Positions 56,908 through 64,000 of a stretch of 64,000 nt of DNA are shown one piece after another. The notes beneath the pieces were generated by a model. The model worked only from the letters and a program-made list of their open reading frames with translations, was not told where the DNA came from and made no database searches. How positions within the stretch are numbered: the stretch's first letter is position 1; every line of letters begins with the position of its first letter. Both the position numbers and the translations under genes were made by a program. The stretch comes from Luminiphilus syltensis NOR5-1B (GTDB lineage Bacteria > Pseudomonadota > Gammaproteobacteria > Pseudomonadales > Halieaceae): contig NZ_DS999411.1 of the NCBI RefSeq assembly GCF_000158175.1, forward strand, positions 778,596 to 842,595, given 5' to 3'.

Positions 56908-58518
56908 ATGCACTCACTCGACACCGGAATTATGCCCACACAGTCCTATGACACACCCGCCGGCGCACGTCGCGAAAAAGCACTGATGATTGTGCTGATG
57001 GTGGCCATGGTGGGCGTGATAGGACTGCTCAGCGCGCTGGGCTGGTATGCCTGGCGCCAGTCGATCGGCGCCGAGGAGGCACGGCTCGGTGCATTGGCCG
57101 AACGATTGGGACAACGAGCAGAAACCGTGCTCACCGATGCCCGAACGCTGCTGGAAATGCTCAATAACAGCACGGTTGCTCGTTGTAGTGACAAACACAT
57201 CCGGACGATGCAGGAAGAGGCCATTGCACGGCCCTATGTTCGCGCCGTGGGTTCCTGGCGTGCCGCGGAACGTCAGTGCGGGGTGGGGTTTATTCAAGGG
57301 AATGCGTTGAAGCCACCCAAGGCCAGTAAGATTTATCCCAACGGTGTCGTCGCGTGGTGGCCCGGTCCCGATACCGCCTTGGGTAATGTGGAGCTGTTTA
57401 TTATGCGGCTGGGTGAGCATGATCTCGCCATCGATACCCGCTTAGTGCTCGATCAAAGGCTCTCGGGTGAGCAGCGCGCCGGGCTGTGGGTTGATGGACT
57501 GTTACTCGCCAACTCGCCACCCGATGCCGTCTTACCCGAGCCGACAACTCTCTCCCGCGGACTCAACATCGCGCCCGAAAGCAACACCATTGTTGCTCGC
57601 TTCTCACTCGATACTATTTTCCCCATGGACGTGGTCGCGGTGCAGTCCTCGGGACATTTTTTTTCGCGCTATGCAAAGACCCTGGCAGCGGCCGGCGTAC
57701 TGGGTCTGCTGCTCATGGGGTTGTGGTTCCTCTTTGTGAAACACCTGTCGAAGCGGCACCTGAGTCTCACGGCAGAGCTGCGCAGCGCCATTGATCACGA
57801 CGGTATCGATGCGGTTTACCAGCCTATCGTCGATCTCAACACCGGTCGCTGCGTCGGCGCCGAGATCCTGGCTCGCTGGGAGCGATCCGATGGAGAGATG
57901 ATCAGACCCGACCTGTTTGTGGCGATCGCGGAGCAACAGGGCATTATCGGCGGCATCACCCACAACGTATTCCGTCGGGCGATCGGTGATCTCGGTAAGT
58001 TACTGCGCAAGCAGTCCGATCTGCGTATCAACCTCAATCTGTCGCCGCTGGACCTCGAGGATAACGCCATTGCAGATCTGCTGGAGACCGAGCTACGCAA
58101 AGCGCGCCTGCCCGCCGCTACGTTTAAACTCGAAATTACCGAACGCGGATTAATCGATAGCGAGGAAGCCAGAGCACTGATCAGTGCGCTGCGACAACGT
58201 GGCCATCAAATCGCCATCGATGACTTTGGCACCGGGTACTCCAGCCTGTCCTATTTGGAAAGTTTCGAACTCGACACCCTCAAACTCGACAAGGCGTTTG
58301 TGGATGCCATTGAGACCCGAGCGGTAACCAGTTCGGTTATTCCCCACGTCATCGAGATGGCCCGCTCCCTTGAGTTGGACATGGTTGCCGAAGGCATTGA
58401 ATCCGAGCATCAGGCCCAGTGGTTGAGAGAACAGGGGGTTCAAATGGGTCAAGGCTACCTGTACAGCAAACCCCTCAGCGCCGCCGACTTCAAGGCCTAT
58501 CTCAAAACGAGCGGGTAA
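56908..58518 (+). CDS. Membrane CSS-type EAL-domain protein
   Basis: This 536-residue inner-membrane protein has an N-terminal TM (about 27-50), a periplasmic loop with a CSD motif where CSS is usual (VARCSDKHI) plus a second cysteine (ERQCGVG), and a second TM near 250-270. An EAL domain follows (about 290-530). The signature is EILARW, and the later IDDFGTGYSSLSYL, LDKAFVD and EGIE motifs are present, so c-di-GMP hydrolysis is likely. In the CSS family a periplasmic disulfide controls the enzyme; here the pair Cys-Cys could do the same. Confidence 0.88.
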   Translation: MHSLDTGIMPTQSYDTPAGARREKALMIVLMVAMVGVIGLLSALGWYAWRQSIGAEEARLGALAERLGQRAETVLTDARTLLEMLNNSTVARCSDKHIRTMQEEAIARPYVRAVGSWRAAERQCGVGFIQGNALKPPKASKIYPNGVVAWWPGPDTALGNVELFIMRLGEHDLAIDTRLVLDQRLSGEQRAGLWVDGLLLANSPPDAVLPEPTTLSRGLNIAPESNTIVARFSLDTIFPMDVVAVQSSGHFFSRYAKTLAAAGVLGLLLMGLWFLFVKHLSKRHLSLTAELRSAIDHDGIDAVYQPIVDLNTGRCVGAEILARWERSDGEMIRPDLFVAIAEQQGIIGGITHNVFRRAIGDLGKLLRKQSDLRINLNLSPLDLEDNAIADLLETELRKARLPAATFKLEITERGLIDSEEARALISALRQRGHQIAIDDFGTGYSSLSYLESFELDTLKLDKAFVDAIETRAVTSSVIPHVIEMARSLELDMVAEGIESEHQAQWLREQGVQMGQGYLYSKPLSAADFKAYLKTSG

Positions 58519-58586
58519 CGATTTCAGTCTTATCAAACGACACATTTGCCGTAAGATAGGCACCACTGCCTTCACTGGATTTCGCT

Positions 58587-59291
58587 TTGCCACGTTCCCC
58601 TTCGCATCCTGATTTTATCGCCCAAGTGGCTCTCACATTCGTCTTAGTGCTCAGCCTTGGGGCTTGTTCATCGCTGAGATTACCGGAGGGCATGCAGGGT
58701 ATTTTTTCGCAGGCGGGTATTCGGGTCATCGAAAGCGATAGCGAACTGACCGCGGTTCGCCGTAAGACGGCTGCGAAACATTCCCCTGTCGATACGGATT
58801 CGATCGGCTACTACCTCGATGTCCAAACCGCACGCCTGCAGGCTTTGGCGCGTGAGGGCGTCAGTGTGGAGCGACGGGATGACCACTTGCTCATTGTGAT
58901 GCCCGGTACCGCCTCCTTTGCCAGCGATAGTGCTCTGCTCAAGTCCAACATGCTTGGTTTACTTGACGATCTATCCACCGTTTTGCAGGAATTCAACAAA
59001 AGCCTGATCTTTATTGGCGGTCACAGCGACAGCCTCGGTGACTCCGGTTACAACCTGTACCTGTCGCGACAGCGCGCGTTGGCGGTGGGAACGCATCTTT
59101 CAAAAGTGGGCATAGATTCCTGGCGACTCGTCGTGCGGGGCTTTGGCGACGCCAAACCGATCGCGACCAATGATACGGAGTCGGGCCGGGCCGGTAATCG
59201 TCGCATCGAGTTAACGGTCTGGCCACTGGTGGCCGAAGATGTGGCGGTTACCCAGCCATCCAATGTTGCGACCCAAATCGCCATGAAGTAG
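58587..59291 (+). CDS. OmpA-like peptidoglycan-binding lipoprotein
   Basis: The protein has a lipobox-like LSLGACSS (about residues 23-30), followed by a C-terminal OmpA domain (about 115-220). That domain shows GGHSDSLGDSGYNLYLSRQRA and RGFGDAKPIATNDTESGRAGNRRIELTV, which anchor to peptidoglycan. The frame starts with TTG at 58587; GTG at 58626 is a possible alternative that would leave a short signal. Neither has a clear ribosome site. It follows the EAL gene by 68 bases on the same strand. Confidence 0.85.
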   Translation: MPRSPSHPDFIAQVALTFVLVLSLGACSSLRLPEGMQGIFSQAGIRVIESDSELTAVRRKTAAKHSPVDTDSIGYYLDVQTARLQALAREGVSVERRDDHLLIVMPGTASFASDSALLKSNMLGLLDDLSTVLQEFNKSLIFIGGHSDSLGDSGYNLYLSRQRALAVGTHLSKVGIDSWRLVVRGFGDAKPIATNDTESGRAGNRRIELTVWPLVAEDVAVTQPSNVATQIAMK

Positions 59292-59335
59292 TTTCAAACC
59301 CGGCACTCGCGTGCCGATAGCAATAAGAGAAGCCC

Positions 59336-60595
59336 ATGACAAAGCCATCGATACCTACCGTCAACCTCTCTGATCCGGAACACATCGAGTGCCCCTACAC
59401 GCTGTATCGACGCCTGCATGAGGGTGGGTCTGTCGCTGCCGATGATGCTATTGGCAAGGTTGTGGCAGGCTACGATGACCTTGCTGCACTTGCACGAAAT
59501 ACCCAAACGTTCTCGTCCAGTATCAGTGAAGATGGCCATGGGCCGCGACACATGGGTGTCGGTAGTGATCCCGTTCAGGATGATGTTGAGGAAATACTGT
59601 CCCACGCCCACCCCATTGTTAACGCGCTGTTTACCGCCGACCCCCCCGCCCATACCCGTCATCGCAAACTCATCAGTAAAGCGCTGAGCCCGCGGAGCGT
59701 GCGTCGACTCGAACCCGAGATTCGCCAGATCACCGATGACCTTATCGATAAATTCATCGATAAAGGTAAGCTCGATCTATTACCCGACTTCGCGGTACCG
59801 CTCCCGGTGACTGTGATTGCCGATATTCTCGGGGTAGACCGCGCTGATATCTGGACCTTCAAGAACTGGGGTGACCTGATGATCTCCGGCAACATCGACG
59901 TGCTGAGTCACGATCGACGGCGGGAAGTGGCCCATGCCGTGGTAGAACTGCACAACTACTTCGTGCCGCGCATTGAGGAGCGTCGAACCCACCCCACCGA
60001 TGACCTGCTGAGCGTCATGGTTAATACTGAACTCGACGGCGAAAAACCGCTAAGTACCGAAGAGCTGCTACCGATCATTGACCAGATCCTGCTCGCCGGA
60101 CACGAAACCACCACCAACCTGATCGGTAATGCATTGGTCGTTTTGCTGAACGACACGGCTCTGATGCAACGGCTGCAGGAAAACCCCGGAGATATTCCGG
60201 CGATGGTCGAAGAAGCGCTGCGCTGGGACCCTCCGATCCAATGCACGTTCCGGCGCGCTACTGAATCGACCTCGGTCGGTGATCTTCCCATCGAGCAAGG
60301 CGAGATGGTGGTCCCTCTATGGGCAGGCGCCAACTGGGACGGCAATGTCTTCCCCAGCCCGGAGACCTTCGATATCGATCGACCAATGGCCAAACCCCAC
60401 ATGGGTTTCGGCTTTGGTCCTCACTTTTGCGCCGGAGCGGAGCTCGCCCGCCTGGAGGCCAAGATCGCCTTTGAGGTGTTACTCAGCCGATTGACCAACC
60501 TACGGCTGGACGACGCCGCGAGCGACTTGTCTCACCTACCCAGCTTCGCGTCCCGGGGTTACAAAAGAATTGTCATCGACTTTGACAGGCGATGA
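59336..60595 (+). CDS. Cytochrome P450
   Basis: This 419-residue soluble monooxygenase has the I-helix LLAGHETTTNLIG and the ExxR of EEALRWDPP. The heme ligand is Cys365 in GFGFGPHFCAGAELAR. It has no membrane anchor, so it is the bacterial CYP100-300 type that takes electrons from ferredoxin. No ferredoxin or reductase gene is adjacent. The start ATG follows AGAAGC, a fair site. The substrate is not inferable. Confidence 0.94.
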   Translation: MTKPSIPTVNLSDPEHIECPYTLYRRLHEGGSVAADDAIGKVVAGYDDLAALARNTQTFSSSISEDGHGPRHMGVGSDPVQDDVEEILSHAHPIVNALFTADPPAHTRHRKLISKALSPRSVRRLEPEIRQITDDLIDKFIDKGKLDLLPDFAVPLPVTVIADILGVDRADIWTFKNWGDLMISGNIDVLSHDRRREVAHAVVELHNYFVPRIEERRTHPTDDLLSVMVNTELDGEKPLSTEELLPIIDQILLAGHETTTNLIGNALVVLLNDTALMQRLQENPGDIPAMVEEALRWDPPIQCTFRRATESTSVGDLPIEQGEMVVPLWAGANWDGNVFPSPETFDIDRPMAKPHMGFGFGPHFCAGAELARLEAKIAFEVLLSRLTNLRLDDAASDLSHLPSFASRGYKRIVIDFDRR

Positions 60596-60656
60596 ACCGA
60601 TCTGGCACAGCGAAGGGTTAAGTGCGCTGCGCGCAAGGCTTAGTGATCGCAACGCC

Positions 60657-62039
60657 TCATAGCAATTCGGTCAGCTCGGAAATATTCTCCAGCGTATCCA
60701 GGCGATCGATCACCTGCTCAATTTTCGCCGCGCGATCAGCATCAACAGCGTAGGCCGCGAGACGATGAAAAGTCTCACGAACTTCGCTCTCGGTAATGGG
60801 ATTACCCGGTTCGCCTTTGGGCTCATCCACCGCGCCGGTTAATTCTTCGCCGTTCTTGAGAACAATCGTTACCGAGTTGAGTGATTTGCCATCATCCAGC
60901 CAGGCCGCGTCGGCGTGCTCATCGAACGCTACCTCCACCCGTTTTGTAAGCGCTCGCGCAACCGGATTCGCCATGGTTTCATCGGAGCACCATTCGGGTC
61001 CCGGTGGTATTTGCATGATGATCATCGATACGCACCACTCGGTTGAAAACTGGGCGTCTACCGGACCCACCGGTGACGTGTCCGACAATCGTTTAGTAAT
61101 CCATTCACCACCACTGACAACGACTTTTTCAACATCCTCTGGACCAATGCTACGATCGCCGATCGCGACCTGAACCGCATCGCATACACCAAAGATCAGG
61201 TAACAGGCAGAATAAGCCTTGTAGGCCGTTGTGAGCACGTCCCAGCGCTCACCCAATCCATCGGTCATCTTCTCCGACTCCATCTTGTCGGCGCCGTGCA
61301 TGAGGTGCCAGCCCTCCTCGCTGTCGAAAATACTCAGCTCCTGCTGCATGGTGAGATCAAGGGAGGCCGCAGTAGCGCCGGTAACACCCACCATGGCACT
61401 CCAACCCCAGGCCATTTTCACCTCGCGCATGGGCCGGGTGCCTGGTCCCAGGTAAGTCCAGGCTGAGGGCACTACCGAGTAAACCCCGGTAATCCCCAGC
61501 GCGCTGTACATCTGGTCGGCACTGAGATTCAGTAATCGGCCAACCACAGGCGCGGACGTAAATGATTGATTACCCAGACCCCACACATCCTTGAAACGTT
61601 CCACAGACGGTTGCGCTGCAAGCGCGATGCGTCCTCCCACTTCATACCCGAGCACCAATGCCGTGAGAAAATCTTTCCCCGATCGATTATGGGCGCTACC
61701 CACCGCCAGCCCTGACGTCACCGCTGCGTTCCCGGGATGAATTAACGCCCAATGCAGTGTGTCGTCATAATCCAGCGCCGTGGCATAGCCGCTGTTGACG
61801 TAGGTCGCGGCGGGACAGCTGAGGGTGATGTCAGAGGCAATCACGCGGGCATCGCTGCTCCCGCCTCCCATGGCCTGACCGAGCTTTAAATACTTCGCAC
61901 CCAGACTGGTCGCCGATCCCGCAAACGCCTTTCCTACAATATTGAGGGTGAGTAACTTAAGCCGATCCACCACCTCTGGTGGCAGGTCCTTGAACTGAAT
62001 ACCGGCCGCAAATTCGGCAAGGGTTCCCGTGCTATTCAT
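60657..62039 (-). CDS. MmgE/PrpD-family protein
   Basis: This 460-residue protein belongs to the 2-methylcitrate dehydratase/cis-aconitate decarboxylase-like family. It shows the N-terminal helical domain and NSGYATALDYDDTLHWALIHPGNAAVTSGLA, the family's core loop with the catalytic Asp/His region. The frame begins with GTG at 62045, but AGAGG five bases before ATG 62039 fits better. There is no methylcitrate cycle here. The enzyme sits with a permease and an SDR, which suggests the degradation of a small carboxylate or related compound. It is convergent with the P450 gene. Confidence 0.88.
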   Translation of the reverse strand: MNSTGTLAEFAAGIQFKDLPPEVVDRLKLLTLNIVGKAFAGSATSLGAKYLKLGQAMGGGSSDARVIASDITLSCPAATYVNSGYATALDYDDTLHWALIHPGNAAVTSGLAVGSAHNRSGKDFLTALVLGYEVGGRIALAAQPSVERFKDVWGLGNQSFTSAPVVGRLLNLSADQMYSALGITGVYSVVPSAWTYLGPGTRPMREVKMAWGWSAMVGVTGATAASLDLTMQQELSIFDSEEGWHLMHGADKMESEKMTDGLGERWDVLTTAYKAYSACYLIFGVCDAVQVAIGDRSIGPEDVEKVVVSGGEWITKRLSDTSPVGPVDAQFSTEWCVSMIIMQIPPGPEWCSDETMANPVARALTKRVEVAFDEHADAAWLDDGKSLNSVTIVLKNGEELTGAVDEPKGEPGNPITESEVRETFHRLAAYAVDADRAAKIEQVIDRLDTLENISELTELL

Positions 62040-62097
62040 AGTCACCTCTTATCGTGTGTTATGTCGGTGCTGAGTACACTTGTGAGTTATCTCGATC

Positions 62098-63411
62098 TCA
62101 CAGAACGCTCGATTCCTGGGCTGCCTGTTTCGGCGTTGTGAACTGAGCCAGCAACCAATAGACAAACATCGCCACCAGCAAGCCTGTGAGCGAAGGCATC
62201 ATGAAATCGGGGGATACCAGGGTTGACCCTGCACCGAGAAAATAAGCCAGCACCGCGACCCAGCCGGGTGCTGCGGCAGTCGGATCAGAGAAGCGCGACA
62301 CATCCATGCGTTGGCATAAATAGAACTTCGCCAGCACGGGCCCGACCAGTGGTGGCACGATATTGGCCAGCAAGCTAATAAACGATTCGAAGTAGGCGTA
62401 TACCCCGAAGGCCAGCAGCGTTCCAAAGAGACCCAGCACCAGCGTCATAACCCGTGGCGATCGCTGCGAAACCACTGCGGACTGTATTACCGGGAAGTAC
62501 AGATTGGCGTTTCCAGAGGTCCAGAGCGCCAGGGTCATGGCGATAATACCCATTGCACCAAACAATGCGCCTTGCTGCTTGAGAAACACGGTGAAGTCAT
62601 AACTTTGCATGACGATGGTGCTTACCGCTCCGAGAATCTGCATAAACCATTGCGCAAGCATGAGAGCGACAAAGGGGAAGGCCAATGCCACCCAGGTGCG
62701 CTTGGCGAAACGCGTGTATTCGGACATCACCACGGCACCCACGATCCAGGAGCCAACGACCAGACTGAGCCCTTCGAGGTTGGTAATCGAGCCATCCGAC
62801 GCGGCATCTGCGGCAGCGGAAAATTCACCCCAGCCACCGGCATCAGCGATCTGGCCGAAAAGGCTGTAAACACCCGTGACCAACAGCGCGACGGCCGCTG
62901 GCACGCTAATCTTTTCGATCCCCTTAATACCAAAATAAGTGCTGAAGGTGATCAGCAGGCCCGCAGCGGATGCCGCCAGTAGATACAGTGTCCCCGCGTT
63001 CTCATTCGTCCAGGTATAACCGATCGCACCGGCAACAACGGCGTGCCATCCGGAAGCCATCAAAACAATCATAACCACCGGCAGCCAGGCGCCAAGCCGA
63101 CCATAGGTCAACTGGAACATCAGGCCACTATTTAGCGCCGTTTTATAGCCGACATAACCCACGCCACAACCGATAGCGAGGCTGGTTAAATTGCCGAAAA
63201 AGGTAATCCAAAGAAACGAGGCGGTATCGGTTTTCGTGATCAGGTTGCCACCAACAATCATTCCCGTGGCGAGAAAGCCCCAACAAAAGGCCGTAATCAG
63301 CAGCGGTAACGCGTTTTGCTTGTGCTCTGGCGAAACCGGTGACAGCGGATCATCAGGGTCTGAAACCGCCGCCTGGGCCTGATTGAGTACCTGTACCTGA
63401 TCTTCACTCAT
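62098..63411 (-). CDS. NCS1-type (CodB-like) permease
   Basis: This 437-residue inner-membrane protein has about twelve hydrophobic segments and the purine-cytosine permease pattern (SSLAIGCGVGYVGYKTALNSGLMFQLTYGRLGAWLPV). Such carriers import nucleobases or related rings with H+ or Na+. It precedes the MmgE/PrpD gene on the same strand by about 60 bases, so the two are probably one transcript. A cytosine-type substrate would not explain the partner enzyme, so the true substrate may differ. Confidence 0.88.
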   Translation of the reverse strand: MSEDQVQVLNQAQAAVSDPDDPLSPVSPEHKQNALPLLITAFCWGFLATGMIVGGNLITKTDTASFLWITFFGNLTSLAIGCGVGYVGYKTALNSGLMFQLTYGRLGAWLPVVMIVLMASGWHAVVAGAIGYTWTNENAGTLYLLAASAAGLLITFSTYFGIKGIEKISVPAAVALLVTGVYSLFGQIADAGGWGEFSAAADAASDGSITNLEGLSLVVGSWIVGAVVMSEYTRFAKRTWVALAFPFVALMLAQWFMQILGAVSTIVMQSYDFTVFLKQQGALFGAMGIIAMTLALWTSGNANLYFPVIQSAVVSQRSPRVMTLVLGLFGTLLAFGVYAYFESFISLLANIVPPLVGPVLAKFYLCQRMDVSRFSDPTAAAPGWVAVLAYFLGAGSTLVSPDFMMPSLTGLLVAMFVYWLLAQFTTPKQAAQESSVL

Positions 63412-63785
63412 CGTGATTACATCCTCTCAGAATTCGCGCCATAAGCTTGATGATTCGCCAAGCGACCTTTTGATCGCAGAACCTGTCAATCGTAAAACGT
63501 TTCCCAAAGTAAAACCTGCGCGCCGGATAAGAATTCGGCTTCACGGCACCGCGGGCATCCACGATCCCGAAGCGTCAACGGTCTCAACCTTGAGCCTGCA
63601 CCACACCATGCTTCATAGCCTTTTTCAAGACAGGCGTAACAAAAGCGTTAGCCCAGGCCACTGGCAACATACTGGCTCAGTGCATAAAAAAACCAATCAC
63701 CATCCTGGTATCAGAAATCATGCATCGAGTCCGAAAGGGCATCGAGAGCCCGACATAGGCTCATGACACTAGCCACAATAAATCC
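63412..63785. other. Intergenic region upstream of the permease gene
   Basis: This 374-base gap is tail-side for the SDR and upstream of the permease gene. An A-rich tract (CATAAAAAAACC, about 63682) and a GAATTC motif are seen, but no repeat, stem with T run or open frame with family features. Confidence 0.4.
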
Positions 63786-64000
63786 CTATTGCGCGGAAAA
63801 CCCACCATCGATGACGTATTCGGCACCGGTCACGTAACCCGCCTCGTCCGACGCCAAAAAGACGGCCAGAGCTGCGATTTCTTCGGGCATGCCGAACCGG
63901 CCAACCGGCGTTAATGCTGTCCATTGGCGCTTGGCCTCGGGATCGGAGAAAAGACCTGCGACCATAGGCGTTTCCGTCACACCGGGAACAATGGTATTCG
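63786..64000 (-). CDS. Short-chain dehydrogenase/reductase, C-terminal part (runs off the window)
   Basis: The frame is open to the window end. The visible 71 codons read as the end of an [15 protein letters not shown], then [27 protein letters not shown] and a closing VIDGGFSAQ. The GTG at 63980 is internal, not the start. The gene lies upstream of the permease/MmgE pair on the same strand and may be part of the same catabolic group. The catalytic residues are beyond the edge. Confidence 0.9.
   Translation of the reverse strand, partial: NTIVPGVTETPMVAGLFSDPEAKRQWTALTPVGRFGMPEEIAALAVFLASDEAGYVTGAEYVIDGGFSAQ

Noticed and set aside
1-64000. tRNA, rRNA, CRISPR or phage genes
   Set aside because: I found no tRNA cloverleaf with T-loop sequence, no rRNA segment, no spaced direct-repeat array and no integrase or structural phage gene.

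Overview
The window reads as chromosomal DNA of a marine gammaproteobacterium. The closest fit is the OM60/NOR5 (Halieaceae) type. This is an inference from gene content: two large TonB-dependent receptors, a high-potential iron-sulfur protein, TPR-sulfotransferases, a fused nuoCD, RsuA/TruD/RlmA-type RNA modification genes, and several phosphorelay and c-di-GMP proteins. I saw no tRNA, rRNA, CRISPR array, phage or intact insertion sequence.

Layout. 0.3-7 kb: an esterase, a secreted M28 peptidase with a small secreted partner, and a SusC/CirA-like TonB receptor on the opposite strand with a clear terminator. 7-9.4 kb: a long intergenic region holding a tandem 18-mer, a dispersed repeat element and an unlisted 41-residue membrane protein, then a HiPIP gene coupled to a HAD-fold protein that lacks its catalytic aspartates. 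9.4-14.4 kb: an SDR lacking the usual tyrosine, rlmA-like, rsuA, tag and truD genes, and a fossil of a dbpA DEAD-box helicase gene. 14.4-24.5 kb: a co-directional accessory cluster of a MocR-like regulator, a nitrilase-family amidohydrolase, an MFS transporter, a TonB receptor, a TPR-sulfotransferase and a secreted serine hydrolase. The regulator has lost its PLP lysine and gained a C-terminal domain. 24.6-26.2 kb: a Kef-type antiporter. 26.6-34.8 kb: a signalling operon of an HD-GYP response regulator, a periplasmic solute-binding protein, a 1947-residue BvgS-like hybrid kinase and a single-domain receiver. 34.9-51.3 kb: a complete nuoA-N operon (complex I) on the minus strand, followed by a CBS-domain protein and a dicarboxylate-type symporter. 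52-64 kb: small secreted proteins, a tyrosine phosphatase, an LLM flavin monooxygenase, a PYROXD2-like oxidoreductase, a CSS-EAL phosphodiesterase, an OmpA-like lipoprotein, a P450, an MmgE/PrpD protein, an NCS1-type permease and a truncated SDR.

How the parts relate. The nuo genes overlap by 1-8 bases almost throughout and form one translationally coupled unit. The 26.6-34.8 kb genes likewise overlap (GTGA and ATGA junctions), so a periplasmic ligand signal probably feeds a His-Asp-His relay whose output degrades c-di-GMP. The 14.4-24.5 kb cluster looks like uptake plus hydrolysis of an unknown nitrogenous compound under an unusual regulator, and is the best candidate for an undescribed system. 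A second recurring theme is degenerate catalytic motifs: the HAD nucleophile, the MocR lysine and the SDR tyrosine are each missing, while the surrounding fold motifs are intact.
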